Of a stretch of 64,000 bases of DNA, positions 24,877 through 33,272 are shown piece by piece. The stretch spans positions 1 through 64,000 of the forward strand of contig OZ243953.1 of the NCBI GenBank assembly GCA_965214475.1. The letters are read 5' to 3'. Numbering within the stretch: position 1 is the stretch's first letter; each line of letters starts with the position of its first letter. The notes below the pieces were generated by a model. That model saw only the letters and a list, made by a program, of their open reading frames with translations. It made no database searches and had not been told where the DNA came from. The translations under genes were made by a program, and so were the position numbers. This stretch comes from SIRX01 sp965214475 (GTDB taxonomy: Bacteria; Actinomycetota; Rubrobacteria; Rubrobacterales; Rubrobacteraceae).

Positions 24877-26264
24877 TCCTGATCTCACTCTCCATCGGCC
24901 TTACCTGGATCTTCGGCGCTATCCTGGCGATGCTCGACGGACGGCGTAAGAGCGTAGGCCTTCTAGCTCTAGCAGGCCTTGGCGCGAGCTTCGTATCCGT
25001 CATTCTATTGGCGATTCGGGTGTTTAGGGAGGGTACTGTGGTCTTCGTAGCGGGCGACTGGCCCGTTGGGCTCGGAATAGCGCTGAGGGCCGACGCCCTG
25101 GGCGTTACTTTCGCTGTGACGTCTTGTGGAGTGGTATTCGTCTCGCTGCTCTACGAGGTGATGTTGGGCGTCCGTTCGAGGACGTTCCCGGCCTTGATCC
25201 TTTTCCTGAATACCGGACTCGTCGGGTTGTTCCTAACGGGAGATATGTTCAACTTCTACGTCTTTTTCGAGATCGCCATGACGGCGGCCTACGTTCTGAC
25301 GGGCTACCGGGAGCAGGATTACCAGGTGCGGGCGGCGTTTATCTTCGCCGTCGTGAACCTGCTGGGATCGGTTATTTTCCTGATCGGGGTGGCCGCTTTG
25401 TATCATATTACCGGAACTTTGGATATGAGAATGGCCGCGGAGCGGGCGCTGGAGACCGGCGCCAACCCGACGCTTATCATCGCGACGGCTATTTTCGTGG
25501 CTTTCGGGTTGAAGATCGGGCTGTTCCCGTTCCATTTTTGGTTGCCGGCCGTCTATGTGGGGAGTCACGCGCCGGTCGCGGCCATTTTGAGTGGGGCGCT
25601 GGCGAACATCGGTAGCTACGGCATCCTCCGCTTCGGTGGATACATACTTCCTGACCAGCTTGCGTTCGGGACGCCGGTGTTGCTGGCTTTGGGTTCGGCG
25701 AGCATTATCTACGGGGCGCACCAGGCGGTCGCCCGGCGTTCGCCGGTGGAGGTGATGGCCTACTCGGCTATCGGTCAGGCGGGGTATATCCTCATCGCCA
25801 TCGCTATCGGCGGGCCGGTCGGGTACGCGGCGGCGGTCATTTATGCGGTGGTCAATTCGCTAAATAAGCTGCTAGTCTTTCTCGCGACCGGGCTGCGCGG
25901 CTGGATGGTTGGTGCGGCTTTCGCCATTGGCGCTTTCAGCATCGCGGGTGTGCCGCCCGCCGCGGGCTTCGTGAGCAAGCTCAAGCTTTTCCAGGCTGCT
26001 ATAGAAACGGGTAGTCTCGCCGGAAGCGTGGCGTTGGTCGCCCTGATCTTTCTGGGCGGCGCCTTATCTTTTGTCTACTCGTTCCAGATCTACCAGAGCA
26101 TCTACCTGAAACCGGGTAGGATGGAGCAGGGCAAGCCGAGTCCGGCGGGGGCAAGAGTTCTGGTCGTAGCGTTGGCGGCGTTCCTGATCTCCCTGGGACT
26201 CTACCCAGAACCTCTACTCTACGTGGGCGCGCAAGCCGCGAACGTACTGGTAGGAGGGCCGTAA
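24873..26264 (+). CDS. mrpD: Mrp antiporter subunit D (NuoM/N-like)
   Basis: A 463-residue, 14-helix proton-channel subunit. DMFNFYVFFEIAMTAAYVL holds the essential Glu, and GLKIGLFPFHFWLPAVYVG the channel Lys. VEVMAYSAIGQAGYILIAI and GVPPAAGFVSKLKLF follow in the usual order. The start is TTG overlapping the mrpC stop. Length normal. Confidence 0.94.
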   Translation: MILISLSIGLTWIFGAILAMLDGRRKSVGLLALAGLGASFVSVILLAIRVFREGTVVFVAGDWPVGLGIALRADALGVTFAVTSCGVVFVSLLYEVMLGVRSRTFPALILFLNTGLVGLFLTGDMFNFYVFFEIAMTAAYVLTGYREQDYQVRAAFIFAVVNLLGSVIFLIGVAALYHITGTLDMRMAAERALETGANPTLIIATAIFVAFGLKIGLFPFHFWLPAVYVGSHAPVAAILSGALANIGSYGILRFGGYILPDQLAFGTPVLLALGSASIIYGAHQAVARRSPVEVMAYSAIGQAGYILIAIAIGGPVGYAAAVIYAVVNSLNKLLVFLATGLRGWMVGAAFAIGAFSIAGVPPAAGFVSKLKLFQAAIETGSLAGSVALVALIFLGGALSFVYSFQIYQSIYLKPGRMEQGKPSPAGARVLVVALAAFLISLGLYPEPLLYVGAQAANVLVGGP

Positions 26265-26266
26265 GA

Positions 26267-26758
26267 TTGAGATACATTGCCTTTACACTAGTTCTTTTGA
26301 CCCTCGCCTACTTGCTCGTCCTCGGAAGCTTCAAACCCTGGGATATAGCGATGGGGGTCGTCATATCTGGAGCCCTGATCTTCGGTACCCGCAGGTTCTC
26401 TTTCCGGGAAAAACCAACATCTTCTAACTTGTTCAGTCGCTTTTTGCACTTCTGGCCGTTCGTCGTGGCGGAGGTGTGGAATATCGTCACGGGTACCTGG
26501 GACGTGGCGCTGGTTACGCTACACCTGAGGCCTCTAGTCAGCCCCGGCATCGTGGCCGTCCCGATCGGCGAACGGACCCCGACCGGCGTGGCGGTCTCGG
26601 CGCAGTGTACGACGCTCTCGCCGGGGACTTTCCTCGTGGACGTGGACTGGGAACGGGGCGTAATGCTGATCCACGCCCTCGACGCGAGCGACCCGGACGA
26701 AGTCCGCCGCGACCATCAGGAGTTCTACGACAAGTGGCAGAAAAAGGTGTTTCCATAG
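26267..26758 (+). CDS. mrpE: Mrp antiporter subunit E
   Basis: A 163-residue MnhE-type subunit. Two N-terminal helices (FTLVLLTLAYLLVLGSF and MGVVISGALIFGTRRF) precede a third (HFWPFVVAEVWNIVTGTWDV). The cytosolic domain has the conserved SPGTFLVDVDWERGVMLIHAL. TTG start 2 nt after the mrpD stop. Confidence 0.9.
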   Translation: MRYIAFTLVLLTLAYLLVLGSFKPWDIAMGVVISGALIFGTRRFSFREKPTSSNLFSRFLHFWPFVVAEVWNIVTGTWDVALVTLHLRPLVSPGIVAVPIGERTPTGVAVSAQCTTLSPGTFLVDVDWERGVMLIHALDASDPDEVRRDHQEFYDKWQKKVFP

Positions 26759-26777
26759 TGTTGCAGGAGGTTCCTAG

Positions 26778-27044
26778 TTGCATACGATAGTATTTTTTGT
26801 GGCGGCGGGTTGGATGACGATACTACTCGTGGTGAGTGTCGTAGCCACCATTCAGCTCAGGGCTACGGCGGGGCGCATCCTGGCCCTCGATACCCTGACC
26901 CTTATCCTGGTTGGACTCCTGGTACTCTTCGCCGACGCTTTCCAGACGGCGTACTACTTGGACGCGGCCCTGATCCTGGCCCTGCTGGCCTTCGTTAGCA
27001 CCATCGCTGCGGCCCGCTACCACGGCGAGAGGAATATCTTCTAG
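26778..27044 (+). CDS. mrpF: Mrp antiporter subunit F
   Basis: An 88-residue, three-helix MnhF-type subunit. VAAGWMTILLVVSVVATIQ, the conserved GRILALDTLTLILVGLLVL and AYYLDAALILALLAFVSTIA are its helices. TTG start behind GCAGGAGGTTCC. Its stop overlaps the mrpG start (TAGTG). Confidence 0.9.
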   Translation: MHTIVFFVAAGWMTILLVVSVVATIQLRATAGRILALDTLTLILVGLLVLFADAFQTAYYLDAALILALLAFVSTIAAARYHGERNIF

Positions 27045-27403
27045 TGGCCGCTATACTCCCCTGGGTAGCCGACATACTGGTAGTCTTCGGCACGTTTATC
27101 GTGACCATCGGGGTCTACGGGATAATCCGTATGCCCGACACTTTTACCCGGCTTCATGCCGCGAGCAAATCTGTGTTTCTCGGCCTCATAACGTTGCTCA
27201 TAGCATCTATGCTCACCGGCGAACCGAATATCATCCTGCGCGTCATAATGATCGCCTTCTTCCTCCTCATGACCACGCCGGTCTCGGCCCACGTTATCGG
27301 GAAAGCCTACTTTCATCGCGGAGGCAGAATGCGCGCCCCGGACGCCGTGGATGAGTCCGGCCACCACCTGAACGAGCCCGAAAGGCCCGAAGAGACTTCC
27401 TAA
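27044..27403 (+). CDS. mrpG: Mrp antiporter subunit G
   Basis: A 119-residue, three-helix MnhG-type subunit that closes the operon. DILVVFGTFIVTIGVYGIIR, PDTFTRLHAASKSVFLGL and AFFLLMTTPVSAHVIGKAYF are characteristic. A polar tail follows. GTG start. The last 4 nt overlap the convergent glycosyltransferase gene. Confidence 0.92.
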   Translation: MAAILPWVADILVVFGTFIVTIGVYGIIRMPDTFTRLHAASKSVFLGLITLLIASMLTGEPNIILRVIMIAFFLLMTTPVSAHVIGKAYFHRGGRMRAPDAVDESGHHLNEPERPEETS

Positions 27404-28953
27404 CTCGTCGCGAGGCGGACTACCTCTTCCGCAAGCGTGTCCCACCCCAGGTACTCGACGCTGTTACGTCGCACGATCTCACCGTATCCTAACCGCTCAC
27501 TCTTCGACCGTTTCAGGTAATCCACCAGAGCGTTAGCGAGATTTTCCTCAAACCTGTCCATGCCCACCCGGAGGTCGAAGGGCAACCCGCGCCCCACGAT
27601 GCCGCCGGCCTCCCGGAGGCCGGAGTGATCCGCTACAAACGGTAGGATCCCGCTCGCCGCTGCTTCCGCCGCCACCAACCCAAAGCTTTCCGGGAAGATG
27701 GACGGGACGACTGCCACGTCGGCGACCGGCAAGAGCTTCGCCAGCGCCCCGTGCTCCAGAGGACCGATGAACTCTATGCTATCCACCACACCCGCCGCAT
27801 CCCGCAGCAAGTTTTCGGAGAGGGTGAAGTGCGCTAACGCTTCGTGTGAGCCTCCTTCGTAGAGCCGTCCACCATCGGCAAGTAACTCTAGGGTGCGCCG
27901 GTCTCCGTTGCTCATAGAAAGGACCAAGGCTTCCAGGGCTTCCCGAAAAGTGCCAAAGCCTACCACCAAGAGTTGGGCTCCCGTTCGTTGATAGACGCGG
28001 GCAAAGGCCGAGAGCAGGCTGTGTACCCCTTTGGAATGGATTAGTTTCCCCACGTAGACAACGATCGGAGCGTCCGCTTCTAGGAATGCCTCCAGGCGGT
28101 CTCCGGCATCCCGGTCGTGGACGCGCGGGTTGTAGGAGCCGGATATTTCGTTCAGTCCTTCCGCCAGACTTTCGGTGTCCGGCAGCGTGCCCCCGAGAAG
28201 TTCGGCCAGCGTCGCTGCCTGCTCCGGTCCGTGACCGTTACCGCCGCCTAGATTATTCAAAGGGTGCTTGCCTAAGGCGTCCGGGCGAAATAGGTTGGTG
28301 TCTACGCCACCGGGAAGGGACTGAATTCTGTCCCCCAACTCGGGAAAGTCCTCTACGATGGTTCCCGCGCTATCTTCGGAGAGGGCTAGCACGCGCGTGG
28401 CGCCTCCCAATCCCTCACGGGCTACTTCCCGGTAAAAAGTGCTTTTGCGGGCGACGTATTGGAGGGCGCTACCATGAACGATGCTCAGGTAAGGTATTCT
28501 TGTTCCGGCGAGGGCTCTGTGGGAGATCAGGGGTCCCGGTACGGAGTGATTGGTAATGACCGCGTCAACCTCCGCGACGGTGAGCACGGAATGCATCGCG
28601 GCGACGTTGCATCGGACGTACTCCTCGAACTCCTCAGCGGTTAGATCCAGAAACGTTTTGACCCGCCAGCCCGGATAGTCGTCGTAGACATAGACGGGCA
28701 GCAGGTCCCCGACGTCCGGCAGATAGACCACGCAATGCCCCTCGTAGGGGGTCTCTCGTTTGCCCCGAAGCTCGATGCCTCCTTGGGAGGCCGCGCAATA
28801 CTCACCGACGAAATCGTAATCCAGAGGGCGTGGCTCCTGACAAAGCAGGTGTATCTCATGACCGGTACGCACCAGGGCGCGACAGAGGTTCTGGACGTAG
28901 ATGTTGCTCCCGGAACCGGAGAGCATGTAGCCGTGGGTCATGAGTAGTAACAT
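27400..28953 (-). CDS. GT4 family glycosyltransferase
   Basis: A 517-residue GT-B retaining glycosyltransferase. The N-terminal acceptor domain begins with the gly-rich loop THGYMLSGSGSNIYVQNLCRAL. The nucleotide-sugar domain starts at IVVYVGKLIHSKGVHSLLSAF, and FPESFGLVAAEAAASGILPF contains the E-x7-E donor-binding motif. Two insertions (residues ~235-290 and ~350-375) are unusual. A cell-envelope or glycolipid substrate is likely but not identifiable. It is cytoplasmic or peripheral, with no membrane helix. Confidence 0.88.
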   Translation of the reverse strand: MLLLMTHGYMLSGSGSNIYVQNLCRALVRTGHEIHLLCQEPRPLDYDFVGEYCAASQGGIELRGKRETPYEGHCVVYLPDVGDLLPVYVYDDYPGWRVKTFLDLTAEEFEEYVRCNVAAMHSVLTVAEVDAVITNHSVPGPLISHRALAGTRIPYLSIVHGSALQYVARKSTFYREVAREGLGGATRVLALSEDSAGTIVEDFPELGDRIQSLPGGVDTNLFRPDALGKHPLNNLGGGNGHGPEQAATLAELLGGTLPDTESLAEGLNEISGSYNPRVHDRDAGDRLEAFLEADAPIVVYVGKLIHSKGVHSLLSAFARVYQRTGAQLLVVGFGTFREALEALVLSMSNGDRRTLELLADGGRLYEGGSHEALAHFTLSENLLRDAAGVVDSIEFIGPLEHGALAKLLPVADVAVVPSIFPESFGLVAAEAAASGILPFVADHSGLREAGGIVGRGLPFDLRVGMDRFEENLANALVDYLKRSKSERLGYGEIVRRNSVEYLGWDTLAEEVVRLATS

Positions 28954-29049
28954 AGGCGGGAGGATAGCAGAACTACTCTTCTGGTTGCGTGGACGGGGCA
29001 GAGAATGTGCTCTCCTGTACTGTTGCTTGTGTTGCAGTAAACGCCGAGT

Positions 29050-29559
29050 TTAAGCAAACAGTGAAGAAACTACCAGGACGAGCGTCAAACCGACGCCTAT
29101 TGACAGCAATCCGAACTGCGCTTCGCGTTTCGAAGACTGTTCCGGGCTTTTATAGTTCAAGAATCTGCTAAGAGCAGGACCCAGGAATCCCCCAAGTGCA
29201 CCGAAGATGAGCTGTTCCGGCAATGGAATGCCTGGAGGGTTCTCTGCGATTCCAACGAGCCATTCCGGTACAGGTACTTGTTGGCCCAGGGACAAGAGCA
29301 AATAGAGGATCGAAGCTACTAAAAGCCCGTAAAAGAGGAGTATCACGGCTGCCACGGGTTTCCTCAAATGCTTCGGGAGGGTAAGTAGAGTCGCGCTTCC
29401 CGTACCCAGCAGTATCCCCGAGAACATAAACAAGATTTCCGGCAATAAAGAGCTCGAAAACGCGTCGGTGAATATGGCTATGGCGGCGACGAGTGGAATA
29501 AAGGTTACGGCGAGGATTACCCATGCCGCCTTCATTGCCTTCTTGTCATATTGGTACAT
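29050..29559 (-). CDS. Four-helix membrane protein, unknown
   Basis: A 169-residue polytopic protein. Hydrophobic segments are WVILAVTFIPLVAAIAIF, LFMFSGILLGTGSATLLTLP, VAAVILLFYGLLVASILYLL and a C-terminal IGVGLTLVLVVSSLFA. A basic loop (KHLRKP) sits in the middle. No family recognised. It is convergent with nothing and stands apart from the glycosyltransferase by about 100 nt with no visible feature. Confidence 0.6.
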   Translation of the reverse strand: MYQYDKKAMKAAWVILAVTFIPLVAAIAIFTDAFSSSLLPEILFMFSGILLGTGSATLLTLPKHLRKPVAAVILLFYGLLVASILYLLLSLGQQVPVPEWLVGIAENPPGIPLPEQLIFGALGGFLGPALSRFLNYKSPEQSSKREAQFGLLSIGVGLTLVLVVSSLFA

Positions 29560-29676
29560 TGTCTTACCCTTCGCTTGTTTCTTTGTTAATGGTAGCTTGT
29601 CTGTCGATGCGGATAAACCGTAAATTAGGCTGTAATATTCACTGGACGAAACTTTTTATTTGCTAGGAGGAACGCT

Positions 29677-30474
29677 GTGGCGCGTACGAAAGTCGCTTCG
29701 ATACCCGAGGTTGGAGACAAAGCTCCGGAGTTCAATTTACCGAGCGCCCAGGGAGGCCAGCTCAGGTTAAGTATGCGGACCGCACGGGGGCCGGTAGTGG
29801 TTGTTTTCTATCGTGGAGCCTGGGCCGAAGAGGACGTCGAGTACTTCAAGGCGCTGGCGGAGAGGGAGGATGAGATCAATATGGCCGCAGCCTCCGTCGT
29901 GGGTATTAGCGTTGCGGGCCCGGAGGAGGCGCGGGATTTCGTACAACAGAGCGGCATTAAATCCTACGTGCTTTACGACTACGCGAGGGTTGCGAGCCGG
30001 GAGTGGGGGACCCTGCAGAAAGATAAAGAGCACGGTGAGTATGCCCATCCGGCAGTGTTCATAGTCGGTACGGACCATGACATCGTCCACGCCTGGACCG
30101 ATGAGCGCCCCGGCGCAGAGGAAGTCCTGGCAAAGATCAGTGAGATCACCGGCCTCCCCAAACCTGTTGAAGAGGGAGACGAAGAGGAGAAGCCGAAGAA
30201 GCCCAAGAAAGTCGCCAAAACGACTGAGACCCCCGAGAGCGAAGCTGAGAAACCAAAGGCTGCAGAGAAGCCGGAGAATGTAGAGTCTCAGGAAAAAGCC
30301 GGAAAACCCGCCGCCGATACGGAGAAAGAGCCTGAAGAGGGCGCTGCAGGACAGGAAACAGCCCAAGCGCAGGCTGACACTGATGAAGCCGATGGTGGGT
30401 CAGATTCTGAGGGTTCATCTGCACCTGGTAAGCCTGAGGCGCGTCCCGAGGACGAGAAAAAGGGTGGCGAGTAA
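29677..30474 (+). CDS. Peroxiredoxin-fold protein lacking the peroxidatic cysteine, with disordered tail
   Basis: A 265-residue protein. Residues 1-165 follow the AhpC/TSA peroxiredoxin fold: VGDKAPEFNLPSAQGGQLRL, VVVFYRGAWAEEDVEYFKAL, VVGISVAGPEEARDFVQQSG and YAHPAVFIVGTDHDIVHAW. Where working enzymes have RGxWCPxC, this one has RGAWAEED: the peroxidatic Cys (~50) is Ala and no cysteine remains in the domain. Residues 170-265 are a low-complexity Lys/Glu/Pro/Ala tail. GTG start behind TAGGAGGAACGCT. A coiled-coil gene follows 6 nt downstream. Confidence 0.8.
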   Translation: MARTKVASIPEVGDKAPEFNLPSAQGGQLRLSMRTARGPVVVVFYRGAWAEEDVEYFKALAEREDEINMAAASVVGISVAGPEEARDFVQQSGIKSYVLYDYARVASREWGTLQKDKEHGEYAHPAVFIVGTDHDIVHAWTDERPGAEEVLAKISEITGLPKPVEEGDEEEKPKKPKKVAKTTETPESEAEKPKAAEKPENVESQEKAGKPAADTEKEPEEGAAGQETAQAQADTDEADGGSDSEGSSAPGKPEARPEDEKKGGE

Positions 30475-30480
30475 GAAGTC

Positions 30481-31206
30481 ATGGGAGAGCCGCATCGGTT
30501 CGAGACGGGTGCGAGGCGTCCACAGGAACCGGAGGGAGCGCCGGAGCCGCCGGTCGAGGAGCCAGTAGAAGAGACCTCCGGGCCGGAGGAACTCAAGGTA
30601 CGGTTGGCGATCAAGAACCGCCACATTCAGAGTCTCTACGAAGAACTGGCCGGTGCCCGGCTCTCAGCCGACGAGTTTCGGGCGGTGCGGGAGGTCGGGC
30701 AGCACTCGAACGCGGCCCTCGAAGAAGAGCGAGACCTTCTACAACGCCTCGTTCAGGAACTCGAAGATAATCTACAACGCGAGAGCGGGCGGCGGGCGGA
30801 GCTGGAACGCGCCCTCGGTGAGCGGGAGGCCGAGGTAAAAGAGCTCCGCGAGAAGCTCGAAGAGGAGTACGAACTGCGCCGCCGGATGTCAGAGCCACAG
30901 AACCGGTTGCGGGGCGGTATAGAGTTATTTAACGAATCGGATCACCGCGATGCGGTAAACACTCTGTCTCGATCTATGGGGCAGCCGGAAGTACACGCCG
31001 CGCTCGAAGAAGGCGAAGAGCCGGCGGTGATCCTGAATTTCACTTGGCAGGGTATTACCTGGCAGACCTACGCCGCGAACCCCGGACTCGCGGTCGAAGA
31101 GCCTCGCGTCTACCTGCAAAGCTCAGGCGAAGACCTGTCTGGGTTCGAAAGAGAGCGACCGAACGCCCACGTCGGGGCGGGCGGGCGGGTGTTTCTGGGA
31201 GTCTAG
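30481..31206 (+). CDS. Coiled-coil protein, unknown
   Basis: A 241-residue protein. A Pro/Glu-rich N-terminus (residues 1-35) precedes a long coiled coil (~36-145; NAALEEERDLLQRLVQELED, RRAELERALGEREAEVKELR). A compact C-terminal domain with ILNFTWQGITWQTYAANPGL follows. No enzyme motif is seen. It lies 6 nt after the cysteine-less peroxiredoxin-like gene and shares its acidic, low-complexity style, so the two products may act together. Inference only. Confidence 0.6.
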   Translation: MGEPHRFETGARRPQEPEGAPEPPVEEPVEETSGPEELKVRLAIKNRHIQSLYEELAGARLSADEFRAVREVGQHSNAALEEERDLLQRLVQELEDNLQRESGRRAELERALGEREAEVKELREKLEEEYELRRRMSEPQNRLRGGIELFNESDHRDAVNTLSRSMGQPEVHAALEEGEEPAVILNFTWQGITWQTYAANPGLAVEEPRVYLQSSGEDLSGFERERPNAHVGAGGRVFLGV

Positions 31207-31219
31207 CGGTACGAGAGGA

Positions 31220-31408
31220 CTACTCCTTCCGTTCCGGAGCTTTATCCTCTTTCTCGTTTAGTTTTTTGTCTTCCTTGTCGCGCCCGAGTTGTTCCGTAAA
31301 GTCGTGTACACCGCGGCCCATTGCCCGGAACATCCCGGTAATGCGTTTCGGGCCCAGGATCAGGAAAACGATGAACAGCAGGATCAAGAGTTCTATCGGA
31401 CCAGCCAT
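31220..31408 (-). CDS. tatA: Twin-arginine translocase subunit TatA/TatE
   Basis: A 62-residue TatA-type protein. A short periplasmic N-terminus (MAGPIE) leads to one helix LLILLFIVFLILGPKRI with the conserved F-G/L-P-K hinge, then the amphipathic helix GMFRAMGRGVHDFTEQLG and a charged tail. ATG 31408 is chosen because AACGGAGGCCGGT precedes it; the open frame continues upstream without homology. No tatC is adjacent. Convergent with the coiled-coil gene. Confidence 0.85.
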   Translation of the reverse strand: MAGPIELLILLFIVFLILGPKRITGMFRAMGRGVHDFTEQLGRDKEDKKLNEKEDKAPERKE

Positions 31409-31433
31409 ACCGGCCTCCGTTCGTAGAGATACA

Positions 31434-31868
31434 TCAGTAGCGGTGCGCTTCCATAAGATACTTGAGGCGCTCCAGGGAACGCTCTCCGTTGCGGCGAGCA
31501 AACCCGGAGCCCAAAGCCTTTGCTACCCGGCCCAAAAGTCTTTGTTGCAACTGAAAATCTCCCGCATAAGAGACCACGCAGCTACCATTCCCCGAGGGCA
31601 CGACTTCGACCCGGCCGCCGCCTTGTACCGCAGAGTCATAGACCCAACGGATCCTCTCGGAGCTATGCTCCAGCATCCGCACTTCCGGCTTTATGCGGCC
31701 GATGGGAGTCTCTATCTCAAGTCGGTAGAAATCCTCCCCGAGTTGCTCCACGCTCTCCACCCCGACCATCCAATCCTTCGCGTGCCGGAAATCCCCGATG
31801 TAGGTGGCGACACGATGGGCTGGAGCCTCGATCCGCTCCCTTATCTCAACGGAGCCCTTCTCCGTCAT
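31434..31868 (-). CDS. SRPBCC (START-like) domain protein
   Basis: A 144-residue helix-grip protein of the polyketide cyclase/SRPBCC type. VEIRERIEAPAHRVATYIGD, FRHAKDWMVGVESVEQLGED and GSCVVSYAGDFQLQQ follow the fold; the last helix is SLERLKYLMEAH. It probably binds a hydrophobic ligand, identity unknown. The ATG at 31868 overlaps the upstream stop (ATGA), so it is coupled to the zinc-protease-like gene. Confidence 0.75.
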   Translation of the reverse strand: MTEKGSVEIRERIEAPAHRVATYIGDFRHAKDWMVGVESVEQLGEDFYRLEIETPIGRIKPEVRMLEHSSERIRWVYDSAVQGGGRVEVVPSGNGSCVVSYAGDFQLQQRLLGRVAKALGSGFARRNGERSLERLKYLMEAHRY

Positions 31869-32224
31869 GCCCACCCCAGCTCGTACAGTTGGTCGTCATC
31901 GAAGCCAAAGTGGTGCGCGATCTCATGTACCACCGTGACCCGGACCTGATCCCTCAGCGCCTCCGGCGGAAAGTCCCGCTCCAACGGGCCCCGGAAAATA
32001 GTGATCCTATCCGGCAAAGCCCCCGAATATCTTATCCCCCGGGACGTCAATGGCACGCCTTCATACAACCCGTAGAGCGTCCGCCGTTCAGCCAACGGTG
32101 TCGAGTAATCCGGCCAATCCTCCACTAAAACGGCTACGTTATCCAAAAGCTCCAGAAACTCCGGCGGCAGGTCGTCCAGCGCCCGCTCCACTAACCTCTC
32201 AAATTCTTCGGTTTCACTGTACAT
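31865..32224 (-). CDS. Zincin-like metallopeptidase family protein
   Basis: A 119-residue small zincin. The C-terminal VRVTVVHEIAHHFGFDDDQL contains HExxH plus the extended Gly, and the N-terminus FERLVERALDDLPPEFLELL is the family's usual helix. GLYEGVPLTSRGIRYSG and ITIFRGPLER complete the pattern of the minimal metallopeptidases once called DUF1025. Start ATG 32224; the frame is open to 32305 but upstream residues show no homology. Target unknown. Confidence 0.8.
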   Translation of the reverse strand: MYSETEEFERLVERALDDLPPEFLELLDNVAVLVEDWPDYSTPLAERRTLYGLYEGVPLTSRGIRYSGALPDRITIFRGPLERDFPPEALRDQVRVTVVHEIAHHFGFDDDQLYELGWA

Positions 32225-32297
32225 GAGGACATTGTACTTCACACAAACTCGCTGTATTCTTCCTTCAGTCCAACGTGTCTTAGTCAGGATATGCAAT

Positions 32298-32945
32298 TTG
32301 CGCAAGATTGTTCGTGCAACATTGATCGTAGCTTTGGGAGTACTGGCAGTTGCAGTAGCAATTACCGCATGGAGCTTTTTAGGTCCAAGCGAAGGCGGAA
32401 CTTGGGCTACTATAGCAGCCGCACTAGCCGTAATAGCCTCATTAACAAGTACCCGGAACGGACAACGAGTCCTTGAGCTTCAAGAAGATGCGCGACAGCC
32501 ATTTCCTTACCCTTCAATAGATGTTGAGAGCAGATATCAAATCATGCAGCTTCGCGTAACAAATTACGGAGGGGGCTTGGCTCGCGGTATCAATTTTGAA
32601 TGGAACGATAACCCGTTGTTGGATATACATGGACAGCCTGTTGGGTTCACGAAACAAGAAGGAGCCCCGGATGTCGCAGTGTTGCTGCCAGAACAAAGTG
32701 TCGCTACTTATATTGGCCTCCACTTCGAAATATTCGATGAATACGAGAATATGAACTACTCAGGTCACTTAGAATTCAAGAATGCATCCGGTAAGACTAT
32801 GAGACATTCTTTCTACCTTAGCGCTGAACAATATCGCAATACCCTCACGCATGACGAAGAGGGACTGAAGACCCACCATCGATTGCAACAGATTCCCAAC
32901 GAGCTAAAGAAACTATCATCAGAACTGAGAAAGTTTCGGCCGTAA
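32298..32945 (+). CDS. AT-rich gene: membrane-anchored protein, unknown
   Basis: A 215-residue protein with two N-terminal helices (ATLIVALGVLAVAVAITAWSF and WATIAAALAVIASLTS). A beta-sandwich-like domain follows (IMQLRVTNYGGGLARGINFE) and a helical C-terminus. The start is uncertain: TTG 32298 is used because upstream residues are not protein-like. Base composition is clearly more AT-rich than the neighbours, suggesting transfer. No family is recognised, though the two-helix plus NYGGG sandwich layout occurs in many bacteria. It diverges from the zincin gene. Confidence 0.6.
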   Translation: MRKIVRATLIVALGVLAVAVAITAWSFLGPSEGGTWATIAAALAVIASLTSTRNGQRVLELQEDARQPFPYPSIDVESRYQIMQLRVTNYGGGLARGINFEWNDNPLLDIHGQPVGFTKQEGAPDVAVLLPEQSVATYIGLHFEIFDEYENMNYSGHLEFKNASGKTMRHSFYLSAEQYRNTLTHDEEGLKTHHRLQQIPNELKKLSSELRKFRP

Positions 32946-33026
32946 CTTGAATCAGCTAGTCTCTCGAAGAGAAGGTAGCAGGCCAAAACGCAACACTACA
33001 TTGGCGGACGTACAGAAGGATGAGAA

Positions 33027-33269
33027 TTGAAGTTTTTATCCGGCTCGCGCCTAGGTCGTTGGGTAGTCTGGATCATCTACCGGGTACTGAATAAGCCTCT
33101 GCCGGTGCCGCACGCGGCGGAGTGGATGATGATCCCGGAGCACTCCGTGGAGCAGGTCTTGGAGACCGGAGCACTGAACAGCCTCCACCCGGAAGATGTG
33201 CTGGAAGCCGCCCGCCGCATGGATCGCCAGCGCAAAGAGCACGACGAGCGGTACGCCGACGAGCAATAG
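33027..33269 (+). CDS. Small protein, unknown
   Basis: An 80-residue frame from TTG 33027 with a weak site GGATGAGAA. An N-terminal amphipathic or hydrophobic segment RWVVWIIYRVLNKPLPVPHA is followed by EWMMIPEHSVEQVLETGALN and a helix EDVLEAARRMDRQRKEHDER. No family recognised. It ends 3 nt before the convergent SDR gene. Confidence 0.5.
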   Translation: MKFLSGSRLGRWVVWIIYRVLNKPLPVPHAAEWMMIPEHSVEQVLETGALNSLHPEDVLEAARRMDRQRKEHDERYADEQ

Positions 33270-33272
33270 TTT

